From Bernardetia sp. (GTDB taxonomy: Bacteria; Bacteroidota; Bacteroidia; Cytophagales; Bernardetiaceae): DNA of 64,000 bases. The DNA is taken from positions 13,634-77,633 of the forward strand of contig NZ_JAHDIG010000003.1 of NCBI RefSeq assembly GCF_020630935.1. The letters run 5' to 3'. The translations under genes were made by a program, and so were the position numbers. The notes below the pieces were generated by a model. The model saw nothing but the letters and a program-made list of their open reading frames with translations, ran no database searches and was not told the origin of the DNA. Positions 18,622 to 28,061 of the stretch are shown one piece after another; the stretch's first letter is position 1; each line of letters opens with the position of its first letter.

Positions 18622-19902
18622 ATGAAAAAAACGACCTTACTACTTGTTGCAATTTTACTGTTGTCTAGCAACTCTATTTTTGCTCAAAATTTCCTTTATA
18701 AGAGAGAAATAAAAGGCATAGAAAATAGCAAGCAGACAGAGTGGTACAAATTGATTTTGCCTACCCAAGTAACTGAAAAAGCAAGTACAGATTTTTCTGA
18801 TGTGCGTATTTTTGGAGTGGACAATACAGATACGGTAGAAGTTCCGTTTTTGATAAACAAGCTCAGACCAACTTTTGTAAACAGTAGTCAAGTAGATTTT
18901 AAAATTATCAATACAGCAAAAAAAGAACAAGAATATTTCTTCACATTAGAAAAAACATCTGATACAGAAGAAGCAATAAATCTAATCAAATTAAATTTTG
19001 AGAATGATAATTTTGATTGGAAAGTAAAGCTAGAAGGAAGTCAAAACCAAAATGAGTGGTTTGAGATTTTGAAGGATTATCGTATTGTTTCTATCAAGAA
19101 TGATTTTACAGATTATAGTTTTACAAATCTTGCTTTTGCTTCATCAAAGTATAAATATTATAGGTTAAGATTATCAGACCAAACAAACTTTCAAAAGAAT
19201 GAACCTAAACTTGCTTCTGCTAGTATTTTTTTACAAGAAATTGTAGAAGGTTCTTCTGAAGATTTAGAAGTTGTATCTAAAAATCTAACGATTGATAAAG
19301 AAAAAAAACAAACAGTTATTGATTTTGAAATAGCGTATTCTGCTGTTTTAGATGTCGTTTCTTTGGAAGTAAAAAATGATTTTGATTATTACAGAAAAAT
19401 TCAATTCAAATATCTTTTGGATAGTACCAAAACTGAAAAAGGAGTGATTTATAATTTTGTAACGCTTCATACTAGCACACTCTCATCACTAGAAAAAGAA
19501 AATGGAGTTTCTGATTTTTCTTTGAATCCGAATGTAAAAGCAAAAAAATATCAAATCATTATTGATAACCAAGACAATCAGCCCTTAGATATTGGAAAGG
19601 TTGGAGTCAAAGTATATACAAAAGAACTTTTTGCTAGAGTTTCTCCATCAGATAAAAATAGAAGTTATTTTTTAGCGTATGGAAATGAAAGAATACAAAA
19701 ACCAAACTACGACATTACTCGTTTTGAAAATACTATTCCTAATGATTTGACTTCACTAATACTTAGTGATGAAGAAAAAATCCCTCAAAAGGAAGTAGAA
19801 AAAGTCAAACCACTTTTTGAAAACTCACTTTGGTTATGGTTTCTGATGGGAGCAATCATTGTAGTTCTAACATTTTTTACGTTCAAAATGATGAAAAAAT
19901 AA
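18622..19902 (+). CDS. exported DUF3999-like protein
   Basis: 426 aa. There is a clear signal peptide (M-K-K-T-T-L-L-L-V-A-I-L-L-L-S-S-N-S-I-F-A-Q, cleavage after A) and one C-terminal TM helix (about 401-422: W-L-W-F-L-M-G-A-I-I-V-V-L) followed by K-M-M-K-K. The periplasmic part is beta-rich with two discoidin/galactose-binding-like halves. The S-D-V-R-I-F and F-A-S-S-K-Y-K-Y-Y-R-L-R-L stretches fit DUF3999. The function of that family is not established. It is followed on the same strand by the DUF2480 gene 55 bp later, so co-transcription is possible. Confidence 0.65.
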   Translation: MKKTTLLLVAILLLSSNSIFAQNFLYKREIKGIENSKQTEWYKLILPTQVTEKASTDFSDVRIFGVDNTDTVEVPFLINKLRPTFVNSSQVDFKIINTAKKEQEYFFTLEKTSDTEEAINLIKLNFENDNFDWKVKLEGSQNQNEWFEILKDYRIVSIKNDFTDYSFTNLAFASSKYKYYRLRLSDQTNFQKNEPKLASASIFLQEIVEGSSEDLEVVSKNLTIDKEKKQTVIDFEIAYSAVLDVVSLEVKNDFDYYRKIQFKYLLDSTKTEKGVIYNFVTLHTSTLSSLEKENGVSDFSLNPNVKAKKYQIIIDNQDNQPLDIGKVGVKVYTKELFARVSPSDKNRSYFLAYGNERIQKPNYDITRFENTIPNDLTSLILSDEEKIPQKEVEKVKPLFENSLWLWFLMGAIIVVLTFFTFKMMKK

Positions 19903-19957
19903 TTTACAAAACCTCGTTGACGCTTCTAAAGCTCAACGACGGTTATTTAAAAAAGCT

Positions 19958-20500
19958 ATGGAAAAAAATACAATAGAAAAACCTTTAAATAAAATCACTA
20001 ATTCTTCCATCATAACATTTGATTTGGAAGAAATTTATCCAGAAGGCGAGCGAATAGAATACGATATAAAACAAAATCTCTTTCAAGAACTTATTTTAAG
20101 GGAAAAAGATTTTAGAGCATTTGTAAAACAATACGATTGGAGTCAGTATCAAGGCAAGTTTGTAAATGTCGTTTGTTCAGCAGATGCTATTGTTCCGATG
20201 TGGGCATTTATGGTAATAGTTTCTAATATTGAACCTTATGCAAAAAAGGTAGTTATTGGAACAAAATCAGAACTAGAAAGCGAGCTTTACAGAGACATTT
20301 TCAATACTTACGATTGGCAGCAATTTTTAGATAAAAAAGTTGTCATTAAAGGGTGCAGCAAAATAAAAATTCCAAATTTTGTGTACGGAGAAGCTACTCG
20401 TAGGCTGGCTCCAATAGCAAAACTGATTATGTTTGGGGAAGCATGTAGCAGTGTTCCTGTTTATAAAAAACCGAAAATATCAGTAAGCAGTAACCAGTAG
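19958..20500 (+). CDS. DUF2480 family protein
   Basis: 180 aa cytosolic protein. The order of motifs (N-S-S-I-I-T-F-D-L-E-E at the start, F-V-N-V-V-C-S-A-D-A-I-V-P-M-W-A-F-M, V-V-I-K-G-C and the final M-F-G-E-A-C-S-S-V-P-V-Y-K) fits the Bacteroidota-specific DUF2480 family. The conserved cysteines C64, C131 and C163 are notable (positions approximate). The last residues (S-V-S-S-N-Q, stop) are encoded by a copy of the CAGTAACCAGT repeat, so the ancestral protein probably ended near V-Y-K-K-P-K. Function unknown. Confidence 0.8.
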   Translation: MEKNTIEKPLNKITNSSIITFDLEEIYPEGERIEYDIKQNLFQELILREKDFRAFVKQYDWSQYQGKFVNVVCSADAIVPMWAFMVIVSNIEPYAKKVVIGTKSELESELYRDIFNTYDWQQFLDKKVVIKGCSKIKIPNFVYGEATRRLAPIAKLIMFGEACSSVPVYKKPKISVSSNQ

Positions 20501-20597
20501 TTATATGTTTAGGTTATTCAATTTTTAGTAGGTCAAAAGGCTTGCTTTTGGCAAAACATTATCATTTATCACTAACAATTAATCATTAAAAAAAATT

Positions 20598-20813
20598 ATG
20601 ACACATTTCAAAGGAAAAGTAGTTTATCAAGATTTAGAAGGTGGATTTTGGGGAATTATTGCTGATGACGGCACAGAATACAAACCCGAAAACCTTTCTT
20701 CAGAGTTTCAAAAAGAAGGTTTGAAAGTAGAGGTAAAAGCTGAAGAAGCTATGGGATTTGGAGTTTTTATGTGGGGAACACCTATACAAATTAAGGAGTG
20801 CAAAAAAATCTAG
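20598..20813 (+). CDS. small conserved hypothetical protein
   Basis: 71 aa with strongly coding composition, no signal peptide. Pattern G-K-V-V-Y-Q-D-L-E-G-G-F-W-G-I-I-A-D-D-G-x-x-Y is consistent with a small OB/SH3-like barrel: five strands, acidic loop, final strand T-P-I-Q-I. I know no function. It ends before a bidirectional terminator shared with pdxJ. Confidence 0.65.
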   Translation: MTHFKGKVVYQDLEGGFWGIIADDGTEYKPENLSSEFQKEGLKVEVKAEEAMGFGVFMWGTPIQIKECKKI

Positions 20814-20823
20814 TTTTATTTTC

Positions 20824-20857
20824 ATACCCTAAGGATTTTTAAAAACTCTTAGGGTAT
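20824..20857. terminator. bidirectional terminator, R3 repeat family
   Basis: Perfect ATACCCTAAG / CTTAGGGTAT stem with a T-tract on the right, between the convergent small gene and pdxJ. Its core CCCTAAG...CTTAGGG recurs at 39266-39299 and 57244-57270. Confidence 0.8.
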
Positions 20858-20863
20858 TATTTT

Positions 20864-21589
20864 TTATGATTTTAAAGCTCTTTTATAAAGCCCAATTGTA
20901 TTTTCTAAACCCAAATACAAAGCATCACAAACGAGTGCATGACCAATGGAAACTTCTTTCAAATGAGGAAGATTTTTAGCTAAGTAATTCAGATTATCTA
21001 AATCTAAATCGTGTCCTGCATTGATTCCTAAGCTAAGTGTATGAGCTAATTCTGCACATTCTACATAGTTTTGAATGGCTTTTTTTGAATCTTCTTTAAA
21101 GTTTTGAGCATAACTTTCTGTATAAAATTCAATTCTGTCTGCTCCTGTTTTGGCTGCCCCTTCAATAAGTTCTTTTACTGGGTCTATAAAAATTGAAACT
21201 CTAATACCTAAGTTTTTGAGTTCTGAAATGGTATTTTTGAGGTACTCTTGATGTTTGATAGTGTCCCAGCCTGCATTAGAAGTTAGTGCATCATCTGAAT
21301 CTGGAACGAGAGTCGCCTGTGTAGGTTTTATTTCCTTCACAATTTCTAAATAACGCCCCTTTTGTGGATTTCCTTCAATATTAAATTCTGTCTGAACAAT
21401 TTTTGCCAAATCAAAGGCATCTTGATAACGGATATGACGCTCGTCTGGACGTGGATGAATTGTAATTCCCTCTGCTCCAAAGCGTTCGCAATCTTTTGCT
21501 ACTTGTACTAAGTTTGGATTGTTTCCTCCTCTTGCGTTGCGCAGTGTAGCAAATTTATTAATGTTTACACTAAGTTTAGCTAAAGCCAT
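20864..21589 (-). CDS. pdxJ: pyridoxine 5'-phosphate synthase
   Basis: 241 aa TIM-barrel enzyme of the DXP-dependent vitamin B6 pathway; joins 1-deoxyxylulose 5-phosphate and 3-amino-2-oxopropyl phosphate. Signatures: L-S-V-N-I-N-K-x-A-T-L-R-N-A-R-G, G-I-T-I-H-P-R-P-D-E-R-H-I-R, the catalytic Glu in I-E-G-N-P, D-R-I-E-F-Y-T-E-x-Y and the terminal N-A-G-H-D-L-D-x-x-N-L plus S-I-G-H-A-L. Normal length. No pdxA partner is adjacent. Confidence 0.95.
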   Translation of the reverse strand: MALAKLSVNINKFATLRNARGGNNPNLVQVAKDCERFGAEGITIHPRPDERHIRYQDAFDLAKIVQTEFNIEGNPQKGRYLEIVKEIKPTQATLVPDSDDALTSNAGWDTIKHQEYLKNTISELKNLGIRVSIFIDPVKELIEGAAKTGADRIEFYTESYAQNFKEDSKKAIQNYVECAELAHTLSLGINAGHDLDLDNLNYLAKNLPHLKEVSIGHALVCDALYLGLENTIGLYKRALKS

Positions 21590-21681
21590 AGATAAAATAA
21601 ATAATTTGATAGTTGAGATTATAAGACAAAACTACAAATTATCTGATGCTACTATTTGTTATAAATTCATATTTTATGATG

Positions 21682-22509
21682 CTATTGAAGTAGGCTGCTT
21701 TTTACTTTGTTGATTTTCTTTAAAATAACGAGATAAATAGGTGGTTTGCTTTGCTCTGTTTTTTCCTTTACCTCTCCTCTTACAAACGGAATATACAAAA
21801 CTCTTCTTCTACTTGCTTCACCATGTGCAGGGCATTCAGCCACACGATGCCAAATTCTAGCATCGTGTATGGTCATATCTCCTGCTCTAGTTTCTACACA
21901 ATACTCATTTTTATCTTGACGATGGTCTATAAAATGCCATTTTTTAAACAACATACTTGATATAGATTGTAAATGAGAACCCAAAAGTAGGCGCAGTCCT
22001 CCTTTATTTTTAGGGCAGTCATCTAAATGGATGCCAATATTATAGTAAAGTTTAGGTTTTTCTAATGACCAAAAATCTCTACCACTGTCTGTATGCCATC
22101 CTAATTTTCTTCTTGATGCTTCTTGTTCTTTTTTTAAATAATGATTAAAAACAATTCCATCATTTTCATTTTCTCCTATTCTAAACTCTTTTCCAACAAC
22201 TTCCAAAAGTTTTTTCATTCTACTGATTAGCCCAGATTCTTCAAAATAGGATGTATTTAAAGACATAAAAGGACTTCGGTGTATTATAGTTTTGCCATCT
22301 AAATCTTTTCCATATAAAATAGGAACTCCAAACATTTCTTCTTTATCCTCTTCAATCCATTTTTTTTCGATATTGGCTTGAGCTTCAAATATATTTTCTA
22401 TTTCTTTAGGTGTAATGTAGTTTCTGATATGCAAAAAACCTGTTTTTTGTACGGCATCTTTATATTGAGGAATTAAATCACTATCCCATTTATCAAATAT
22501 TAATTGCAT
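21682..22509 (-). CDS. PhyH-family Fe(II)/2-oxoglutarate dioxygenase
   Basis: 275 aa. Phytanoyl-CoA dioxygenase-like double-stranded beta helix. The facial triad is visible: H139-T-D141 in L-G-W-H-T-D-S-G and distal H221 in D-A-R-I-W-H-R-V. The 2-oxoglutarate-binding Arg falls in the S-R-R-R-V-L-Y run at 234-238. The substrate is probably lipid or a small secondary metabolite; the sequence does not tell. Its start is 4 bp after the stop of the 22514-23023 gene, so the two form an operon and probably share a pathway. Confidence 0.8.
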   Translation of the reverse strand: MQLIFDKWDSDLIPQYKDAVQKTGFLHIRNYITPKEIENIFEAQANIEKKWIEEDKEEMFGVPILYGKDLDGKTIIHRSPFMSLNTSYFEESGLISRMKKLLEVVGKEFRIGENENDGIVFNHYLKKEQEASRRKLGWHTDSGRDFWSLEKPKLYYNIGIHLDDCPKNKGGLRLLLGSHLQSISSMLFKKWHFIDHRQDKNEYCVETRAGDMTIHDARIWHRVAECPAHGEASRRRVLYIPFVRGEVKEKTEQSKPPIYLVILKKINKVKSSLLQ

Positions 22510-22513
22510 TTTT

Positions 22514-23023
22514 TTAGAGTTGGCTAAGTGGTTTGAATTTCTTTAGAATAAAATAAGATAAAAAAAATAGATGCTTACCTATTTTCAAAAATGCTTTTCC
22601 TAAAAGAATATTTGGTTTTTGGGGATAAGGAACAACAAGGTAGTCTTTAAGAAATCTGGCAGGCTCTAAAAAATGATTTTTACCTTTTCCATAATCAATG
22701 ACCAATCCTTGTATGTCTATTTTAGCAGGATTATAAAGAGCATAAAACCCTTGTTTTAAAGGTTTGCCTTTTTTGTTTTTTTTGATGTAGTTAGAATGAT
22801 TGGAAGTCTTGTTTTGAGAAACTATTATATTATAACCCGTTTTTTGTGAGGTCTCAAATACTTTTATAAAATTTCTAAAACCAAGAAAACCTGTAATCGA
22901 ATTTGTATTGTATCCTATGAAACTATATCCTTCTATATTTTCAAAAGTAGCCATACTAGAATTTTCAAAAAGAATATCTAAATCACTTTTACTTTTATTT
23001 TTTAATATTTCAAAGGAGGACAT
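22514..23023 (-). CDS. hypothetical protein in operon with the PhyH oxygenase
   Basis: 169 aa, no signal peptide. Central mixed alpha/beta part includes E-G-Y-S-F-I-G-Y-N-T-N-S and A-L-Y-N-P-A-K-I-D-I-Q-G-L-V-I-D-Y-G. The C-terminus is hydrophobic and basic (about 143-169), possibly a membrane-associating helix. It lies directly upstream of the oxygenase (4-bp gap) and 23 bp after the SpoIIE phosphatase gene start side of the same strand. I do not recognise the family. Confidence 0.55.
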   Translation of the reverse strand: MSSFEILKNKSKSDLDILFENSSMATFENIEGYSFIGYNTNSITGFLGFRNFIKVFETSQKTGYNIIVSQNKTSNHSNYIKKNKKGKPLKQGFYALYNPAKIDIQGLVIDYGKGKNHFLEPARFLKDYLVVPYPQKPNILLGKAFLKIGKHLFFLSYFILKKFKPLSQL

Positions 23024-23046
23024 AATTTTTATAAAATGGTAAATGA

Positions 23047-25209
23047 TTATATTCTGAATCCCATTACCAAAATATCATCTATTTGCATAGCATCAGCTTC
23101 TTGCATCCATGTGGAAAGTGTATTTTCCAAAATTTGTTTTTGCTCATCAAAGGGAAGTTGATGGATAGATTGAAGAAGGGTTTTGAGGTTTTTACGCATA
23201 AATTTTTTATTCTGTTTTCCTCCAAACTGGTCTTGATAACCATCAGAATACATATAATACGAAGTCTGATTATCTATTTTTAAGATGGTATCTTCAAAGG
23301 AAATTCCTTCTGTTTTTAAAGAACCTCCAATGCTAAATTTACTAGCCTTATGCTCTACAATAGCATTGTTTTTTATGGTGATAAGTGGATTTCTTGCTCC
23401 AGAGAAACAAATTTTGTTTTCTAACTTATTGATAACACAAAGTGAAATATCCATTCCGTCTTTGTTTCCTGTATCTTTTTGTTTGAGAAGTGAAACGATT
23501 TGTTGATGCAGCGTCAATAATATTTGAGCAGGTGAAGTATAATTATTTTCAATGATAATTTCACGTAATAAATTTATTCCTATCATTGACATGAGAGACC
23601 CTGGAACTCCGTGTCCTGTACAGTCTGCCACAGCAAAAAATGTGTACTCTTTTTTCTCTAAGAAAAAATAAAAATCTCCACTCACTACATCTTTAGGTAA
23701 ATAAAGTGTAAAACAATCTTCAAAATATTTACAAATTTCATTTTGAGACGGCAAAACAGCTTCTTGAATGCGTTTGGCATAATTAATGCTGTTGGAAAGC
23801 GCAATACTTTTGAGTTCGATTTCTGCTTTTTGTTTTTCTACTGTTTCAACCGTTTGAGCAAGTTCTTCATTAGTCTGGGCAAGCTCTTCATTGCTTTCAT
23901 TAAGTTTTTGAGTGCGTTCTTTTACTTTACTTTCCAATTCTTCTTTGCTTTGCTGCTCCAAACGTAAAGCCTTTTTTGTAGCAATATTTTTTTCTCTTCT
24001 TATAGCTCTATATCTATCTGCTAAAGCAACAGAAATTAGAGCTACTTCTAAGGCAGAACCAATTTCTGCTCCATGACTTGTCCAAAAACTAATAGGAAGC
24101 GTTCCACTATTACGCAGTGTTATCAAAAAACCTCCTATCAGATAAGAAGCCCACGCTAAAACAAAAAAACGTGCAAATTTATTTCCCTTATACCAACAAT
24201 ATATTCCAGTCGCTAGAAATGATACAGATACCAGCTTGATAATAGCATTTATTGCGCCACTCCAAAGCAAATAATTGATAGGGTAAGCAATAATAGATAA
24301 AGCTATAATGAATAAGAAAAATTTATGTAGTGAAGGAAATTCTTTTTTTAGATTGAGAAAATTAGTAGTGAAAATAGAAGCTGTAATAGTAATTCCAATC
24401 ATTGCTGCACGAGTAAAATATACATTAGCAGCAGGAAAATTAGGGTAAATATATTTGAATAAATATCCACTTACGCCAGCAAAAGTTAGGAAAGTACAGA
24501 TGATAGTTAGTACATAGTAGATATAGTTTCGGTCTCTAATTATAAAGAATATAACTAGATTATAAAGCATCATGATTAGAAGCATTCCAAAATAAATACC
24601 ATAACCAATATGGCTGTCTTTGGATTCTTGATGGATTTGCTCCTTTGTAAATATATAAGTAGGTAGTAAGACAGGGTAATTAGAGCGAATACGAAAATAG
24701 TATGTACTTTTTTCTTGAGGTTGTAATTGTAATGGAAAAACGAATCCATTTGTTTTTATATCACCACGAGAGTGATAGGGAAATAGCCAACCAGTTTGAG
24801 TATTCTGTATTAAAATACCTTCTTTTACATGATAAAAATCAATACTATCTGTAAAGGGCATATCTAAGTTGAGTTGCCAATTACTTATATCAGTTTGATT
24901 TTCTATTTCCAATTTAAGCCAGACAGGAGCAGATAAATAGCCTAAATTAAGGTGTTCAGATTGGTTTTGAAGCCATTTTTGTTCGAAATCTTTACTTTTA
25001 ATTTCTTCTATTGAATAATTTTTGTTTTCATTGTCTATATAATAATACAGAGTATTTCCCAAGCTAGAAATACCTTCTTTCTCATTTAGGATAATGGTTT
25101 GAGCATGTGTAGAGAAATTGAAAAAATAGAGAATAAGAAAAACATAGAAAACTAAATTATTGTTTCTTATTGTATATCTATTTTGGAAAAATAAAATCGA
25201 AAAAATCAT
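23047..25209 (-). CDS. 7TMR-DISM sensor with SpoIIE-type phosphatase output
   Basis: 720 aa. N-terminal signal/TM region (about 15-37) is followed by an extracytoplasmic 7TMR-DISMED2 beta domain (about 40-185, with L-G-Y-L-S-A-P-V-W-L-K-L). Seven TM helices (7TMR-DISM_7TM, about 200-395) and a coiled coil (about 405-475, with repeated E-E-L-A-Q-T-N) lead into a SpoIIE PP2C domain with S-G-D-F-Y-F-F, A-D-C-T-G-H-G-V-P-G-S-L-M-S and Y-S-D-G-Y-Q-D-Q-F-G-G. It probably senses an extracellular carbohydrate-like or small ligand and dephosphorylates a cytosolic target. The end lies 23 bp before the 22514-23023 gene, so it may lead that operon. Confidence 0.9.
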   Translation of the reverse strand: MIFSILFFQNRYTIRNNNLVFYVFLILYFFNFSTHAQTIILNEKEGISSLGNTLYYYIDNENKNYSIEEIKSKDFEQKWLQNQSEHLNLGYLSAPVWLKLEIENQTDISNWQLNLDMPFTDSIDFYHVKEGILIQNTQTGWLFPYHSRGDIKTNGFVFPLQLQPQEKSTYYFRIRSNYPVLLPTYIFTKEQIHQESKDSHIGYGIYFGMLLIMMLYNLVIFFIIRDRNYIYYVLTIICTFLTFAGVSGYLFKYIYPNFPAANVYFTRAAMIGITITASIFTTNFLNLKKEFPSLHKFFLFIIALSIIAYPINYLLWSGAINAIIKLVSVSFLATGIYCWYKGNKFARFFVLAWASYLIGGFLITLRNSGTLPISFWTSHGAEIGSALEVALISVALADRYRAIRREKNIATKKALRLEQQSKEELESKVKERTQKLNESNEELAQTNEELAQTVETVEKQKAEIELKSIALSNSINYAKRIQEAVLPSQNEICKYFEDCFTLYLPKDVVSGDFYFFLEKKEYTFFAVADCTGHGVPGSLMSMIGINLLREIIIENNYTSPAQILLTLHQQIVSLLKQKDTGNKDGMDISLCVINKLENKICFSGARNPLITIKNNAIVEHKASKFSIGGSLKTEGISFEDTILKIDNQTSYYMYSDGYQDQFGGKQNKKFMRKNLKTLLQSIHQLPFDEQKQILENTLSTWMQEADAMQIDDILVMGFRI

Positions 25210-25556
25210 CTGTATCAGTAAAAAAAATCTGAGTAGGTAAGAGAAACAAAAATAGTGAATTTATGATAATATTAGACAATATTTTAAAGCTAACACTATA
25301 AATAAAACATATAGAGTAGTTATCTTCTATTATCAAGGTATTAGGCTTTCATGAGGTAAAAGATATACAAACTTTAGAGTACTGATATCAATAGATAAAC
25401 TGCTGACTTACAGTGGGTTTTAAAAAATATTTTTCTTTTTGAATCAAAATTGTAAAAACTGGGTTATCTAGGCATTACAATATTTTATATCAAAGGCGTA
25501 CCTTTGAGTCGCCAAAAAATGCCAGTAACCAATTACTGGTAAGTGTTTACTGATAA
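25210..25556. other. divergent intergenic region with short repeats
   Basis: 347 bp between the divergent 7TMR-DISM gene and mutS2. It contains a TATTTTTG match on the minus strand (25248-25255), a weak promoter candidate for the sensor gene. A CAAAGGCGTACCTTTG hairpin lies near 25494-25509 and CAGTAACC/ACTGGTAA repeats near 25518-25553. No gene is seen. Confidence 0.5.
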
Positions 25557-27992
25557 ATGAAAAAAATGGTTTACCCTCAAAATATAGAAACAAAATTAGG
25601 ATTCGATAAAATTCGTGAATATTTAGGCGAAGAATGTCAAGGCATTTTGGGAAGGCAACTAATTGATAAAATGGAATTTCATAACGATTATGAAGCCATT
25701 GCCAGCCTCACAGAGCAGACTGCCGAGTTTAAAAAACTTATAGAAACAGGACAAAGCCCACCAGAAAGTTATTACTTTGATGTTTCGGCATATCTTGCCA
25801 AAGCCTCTATTGTCAATAATTTTCTAACAGAAAGTGAGTTTTACGACGTAAAGCGTTCTTTGGATACGCTCTATCAAACGCTTAGAGTTATTAGAAGGCA
25901 GCCTAAAGCAGAGTTTCCACGCTTGCAAGCCTTGTGTCAAGATATTGATGTGCCTTATGAGGTTATTCAAGATATAGAACGAGTAATTGACGACAAAGGG
26001 CAGATGCGAAACAATGCCTCAGCAGAGCTTCAAAAAATCCGTCAAGATATTGTTCGAACACAAGTTACGCTTCGTAAAAAACTCGTTTCTATTGTAGAAG
26101 GACTTAGAAAAAACGATTATCTACGTTCTGATGTAGAAACGACAGTTAGAGAAGGTAGAATGGTAGTTCCTATCAAAACAGAATACAGAAAACAGCTAAA
26201 AGGAATTGTTCACGATACATCATCAACAGGACAAACTATCTTCATAGAGCCTGAAGCAATTGTAGATTTGAATAACGATATTAAGCAGCTTTTGCATCAA
26301 GAACGCTTTGAAATTGTACGTATTCTGACAGACCTTACAACATTTTTACGCCCTCATCTGCATACTTTAAAATATGCTTACGAATTTTTAGCTCAAGTAG
26401 ATTTTATCCGTGCAAAGGCTCGTTTTGCTATCAAATTAAATGCTATTAACCCAACTTTCGAAAAACGTGCTTTAATAGATTGGCAAAATGCTTTTCACCC
26501 TCTTCTTTATCTATCTCATACCAAACAAGGAAAAAAAGTTTACCCAAACACACTTTATTTAGATGGGAATCAGCGTATTTTACTTATTTCAGGACCTAAT
26601 GCTGGGGGTAAATCGGTTCTCTTAAAAACGGTTGGTTTACTTCAATATATGTATCAGACAGGTCTTTTGATTCCTGTTCAAGAAGGTTCTAAAGTAGGAA
26701 TATTTGACCAGCTTTTTATAGATATTGGCGACGAACAATCCATAGATAATGACCTAAGTACGTACAGTTCGCATCTTTATAATATGAAGAAATTCCTCAT
26801 CGCAGGAAACAAGCGAACCCTTGCCCTTATAGATGAATTTGGAACAGGAACAGAGCCACAAGTAGGTGCATCAATAGCAGAGGCAATTTTAGAAGAATTT
26901 GAAAAACAAAGAATGTATGCTGTCATTACGACGCATTATGCCAATCTCAAATTTATGGCAGAAAAATCGCAATTTATTGTCAATGGAGCAATGCGATACG
27001 ATGTAGATAACCTAGAGCCACTTTTTAAATTAGAAATTGGAAAACCAGGAAGCTCGTTTGCCTTAGAAATTGCTAAAAAAATAGGTTTGCCTTCCGATGT
27101 TATTAAATCTGCACACTCAAAACTAGGAGGCGAACAGTTAGAAGTAGAACGACTTTTAAGACAACTTGAAAAACAACGCTCCAACCTAGACAGACAACAA
27201 ACCAACCTCCGAAAACAAGGCATTGAAGTAGATAAATTGCTTAAAGAAAATCAGCAACTCAAAGATGATTTGAAGAAAAACAAGCAAAAGTATATGCAAG
27301 AGGCTAAAAAAGAAGCCCAAGAACTTCTGCAAAACGCCAATAAGCGCATAGAAAATACTATCCGAAGCATAAAGGAAAATCAAGCCGACAAGCAAAAGAC
27401 GAAAGCTCTTAGAAAAGATTTAGAAGGCTTGCAAGATGAACTAGATAAAGTAACTGTTGAGCCTATTCAAAAAGAAACTTCTAAAAATGAGGACGAAATT
27501 ATTCGTTATGTAGATAGCAAAATTGAAGAAGGTGATTTTGTTCAGATAAAAGGACAGACAGCCATTGCAGAAGTTTTGTCTATCAAAAACAAAGATGTTT
27601 TGCTTCGTATTGGAGCTTTAAAAACTACTGTCAAGATGAACCGTTTACAGAAAGTAGATGAAAAAGTCCTACCTTCTTCTATTACAGGAAATAAAAACGG
27701 TAATAGTTCTTCTAGTGCAGGTTCAACGCTTCATACAAAAGTTCTTGATTTTAGTCCAGATTTGGATGTGCGTGGAAAGCGTGCCGAAGAAGTAAATCCT
27801 ATTGTAACGGCTTTTATGGATGATGCTGTGATGCTCTCACAGAAAAATCTTCGTATTCTTCATGGAAAAGGAGAAGGTGTTTTACGCCAAGTGGTCAGAG
27901 ATGCACTTCGTCAGTATCCACAAGTACAGACGATGAAAGACGAACACGCCGACCGAGGTGGCGCAGGTGTAACAATAGTTACACTTAGGTAA
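25557..27992 (+). CDS. mutS2: MutS2 family endonuclease
   Basis: 811 aa. Domain order is the MutS core/clamp (about 1-320), an ABC-type ATPase with Walker A G-P-N-A-G-G-K-S near residue 348 and Walker B T-L-A-L-I-D-E-F-G-T-G-T-E-P near 425, a long coiled coil (about 520-640), a KOW-like strand region and a C-terminal Smr nuclease domain (about 735-811, L-D-V-R-G-K-R and L-H-G-K-G-E-G). It lacks the mismatch-recognition domain of MutS. Known roles are suppression of recombination and rescue of collided ribosomes. The start is M1 or M4; both lie right after a repeat. A strong terminator follows. Confidence 0.95.
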   Translation: MKKMVYPQNIETKLGFDKIREYLGEECQGILGRQLIDKMEFHNDYEAIASLTEQTAEFKKLIETGQSPPESYYFDVSAYLAKASIVNNFLTESEFYDVKRSLDTLYQTLRVIRRQPKAEFPRLQALCQDIDVPYEVIQDIERVIDDKGQMRNNASAELQKIRQDIVRTQVTLRKKLVSIVEGLRKNDYLRSDVETTVREGRMVVPIKTEYRKQLKGIVHDTSSTGQTIFIEPEAIVDLNNDIKQLLHQERFEIVRILTDLTTFLRPHLHTLKYAYEFLAQVDFIRAKARFAIKLNAINPTFEKRALIDWQNAFHPLLYLSHTKQGKKVYPNTLYLDGNQRILLISGPNAGGKSVLLKTVGLLQYMYQTGLLIPVQEGSKVGIFDQLFIDIGDEQSIDNDLSTYSSHLYNMKKFLIAGNKRTLALIDEFGTGTEPQVGASIAEAILEEFEKQRMYAVITTHYANLKFMAEKSQFIVNGAMRYDVDNLEPLFKLEIGKPGSSFALEIAKKIGLPSDVIKSAHSKLGGEQLEVERLLRQLEKQRSNLDRQQTNLRKQGIEVDKLLKENQQLKDDLKKNKQKYMQEAKKEAQELLQNANKRIENTIRSIKENQADKQKTKALRKDLEGLQDELDKVTVEPIQKETSKNEDEIIRYVDSKIEEGDFVQIKGQTAIAEVLSIKNKDVLLRIGALKTTVKMNRLQKVDEKVLPSSITGNKNGNSSSSAGSTLHTKVLDFSPDLDVRGKRAEEVNPIVTAFMDDAVMLSQKNLRILHGKGEGVLRQVVRDALRQYPQVQTMKDEHADRGGAGVTIVTLR

Positions 27993-28017
27993 AAGTCTAA
28001 CTCATTCAGTTTACTAT

Positions 28018-28056
28018 AAAAAAGGTCAGTGTTTTTAAAAATACTGACCTTTTTTA
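28018..28056. terminator. bidirectional terminator between mutS2 and the VOC gene
   Basis: Stem AAAAGGTCAGT / ACTGACCTTTTTT with an A/T loop and T-tracts both ways, between two convergent genes. Confidence 0.85.
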
Positions 28057-28061
28057 CATTT

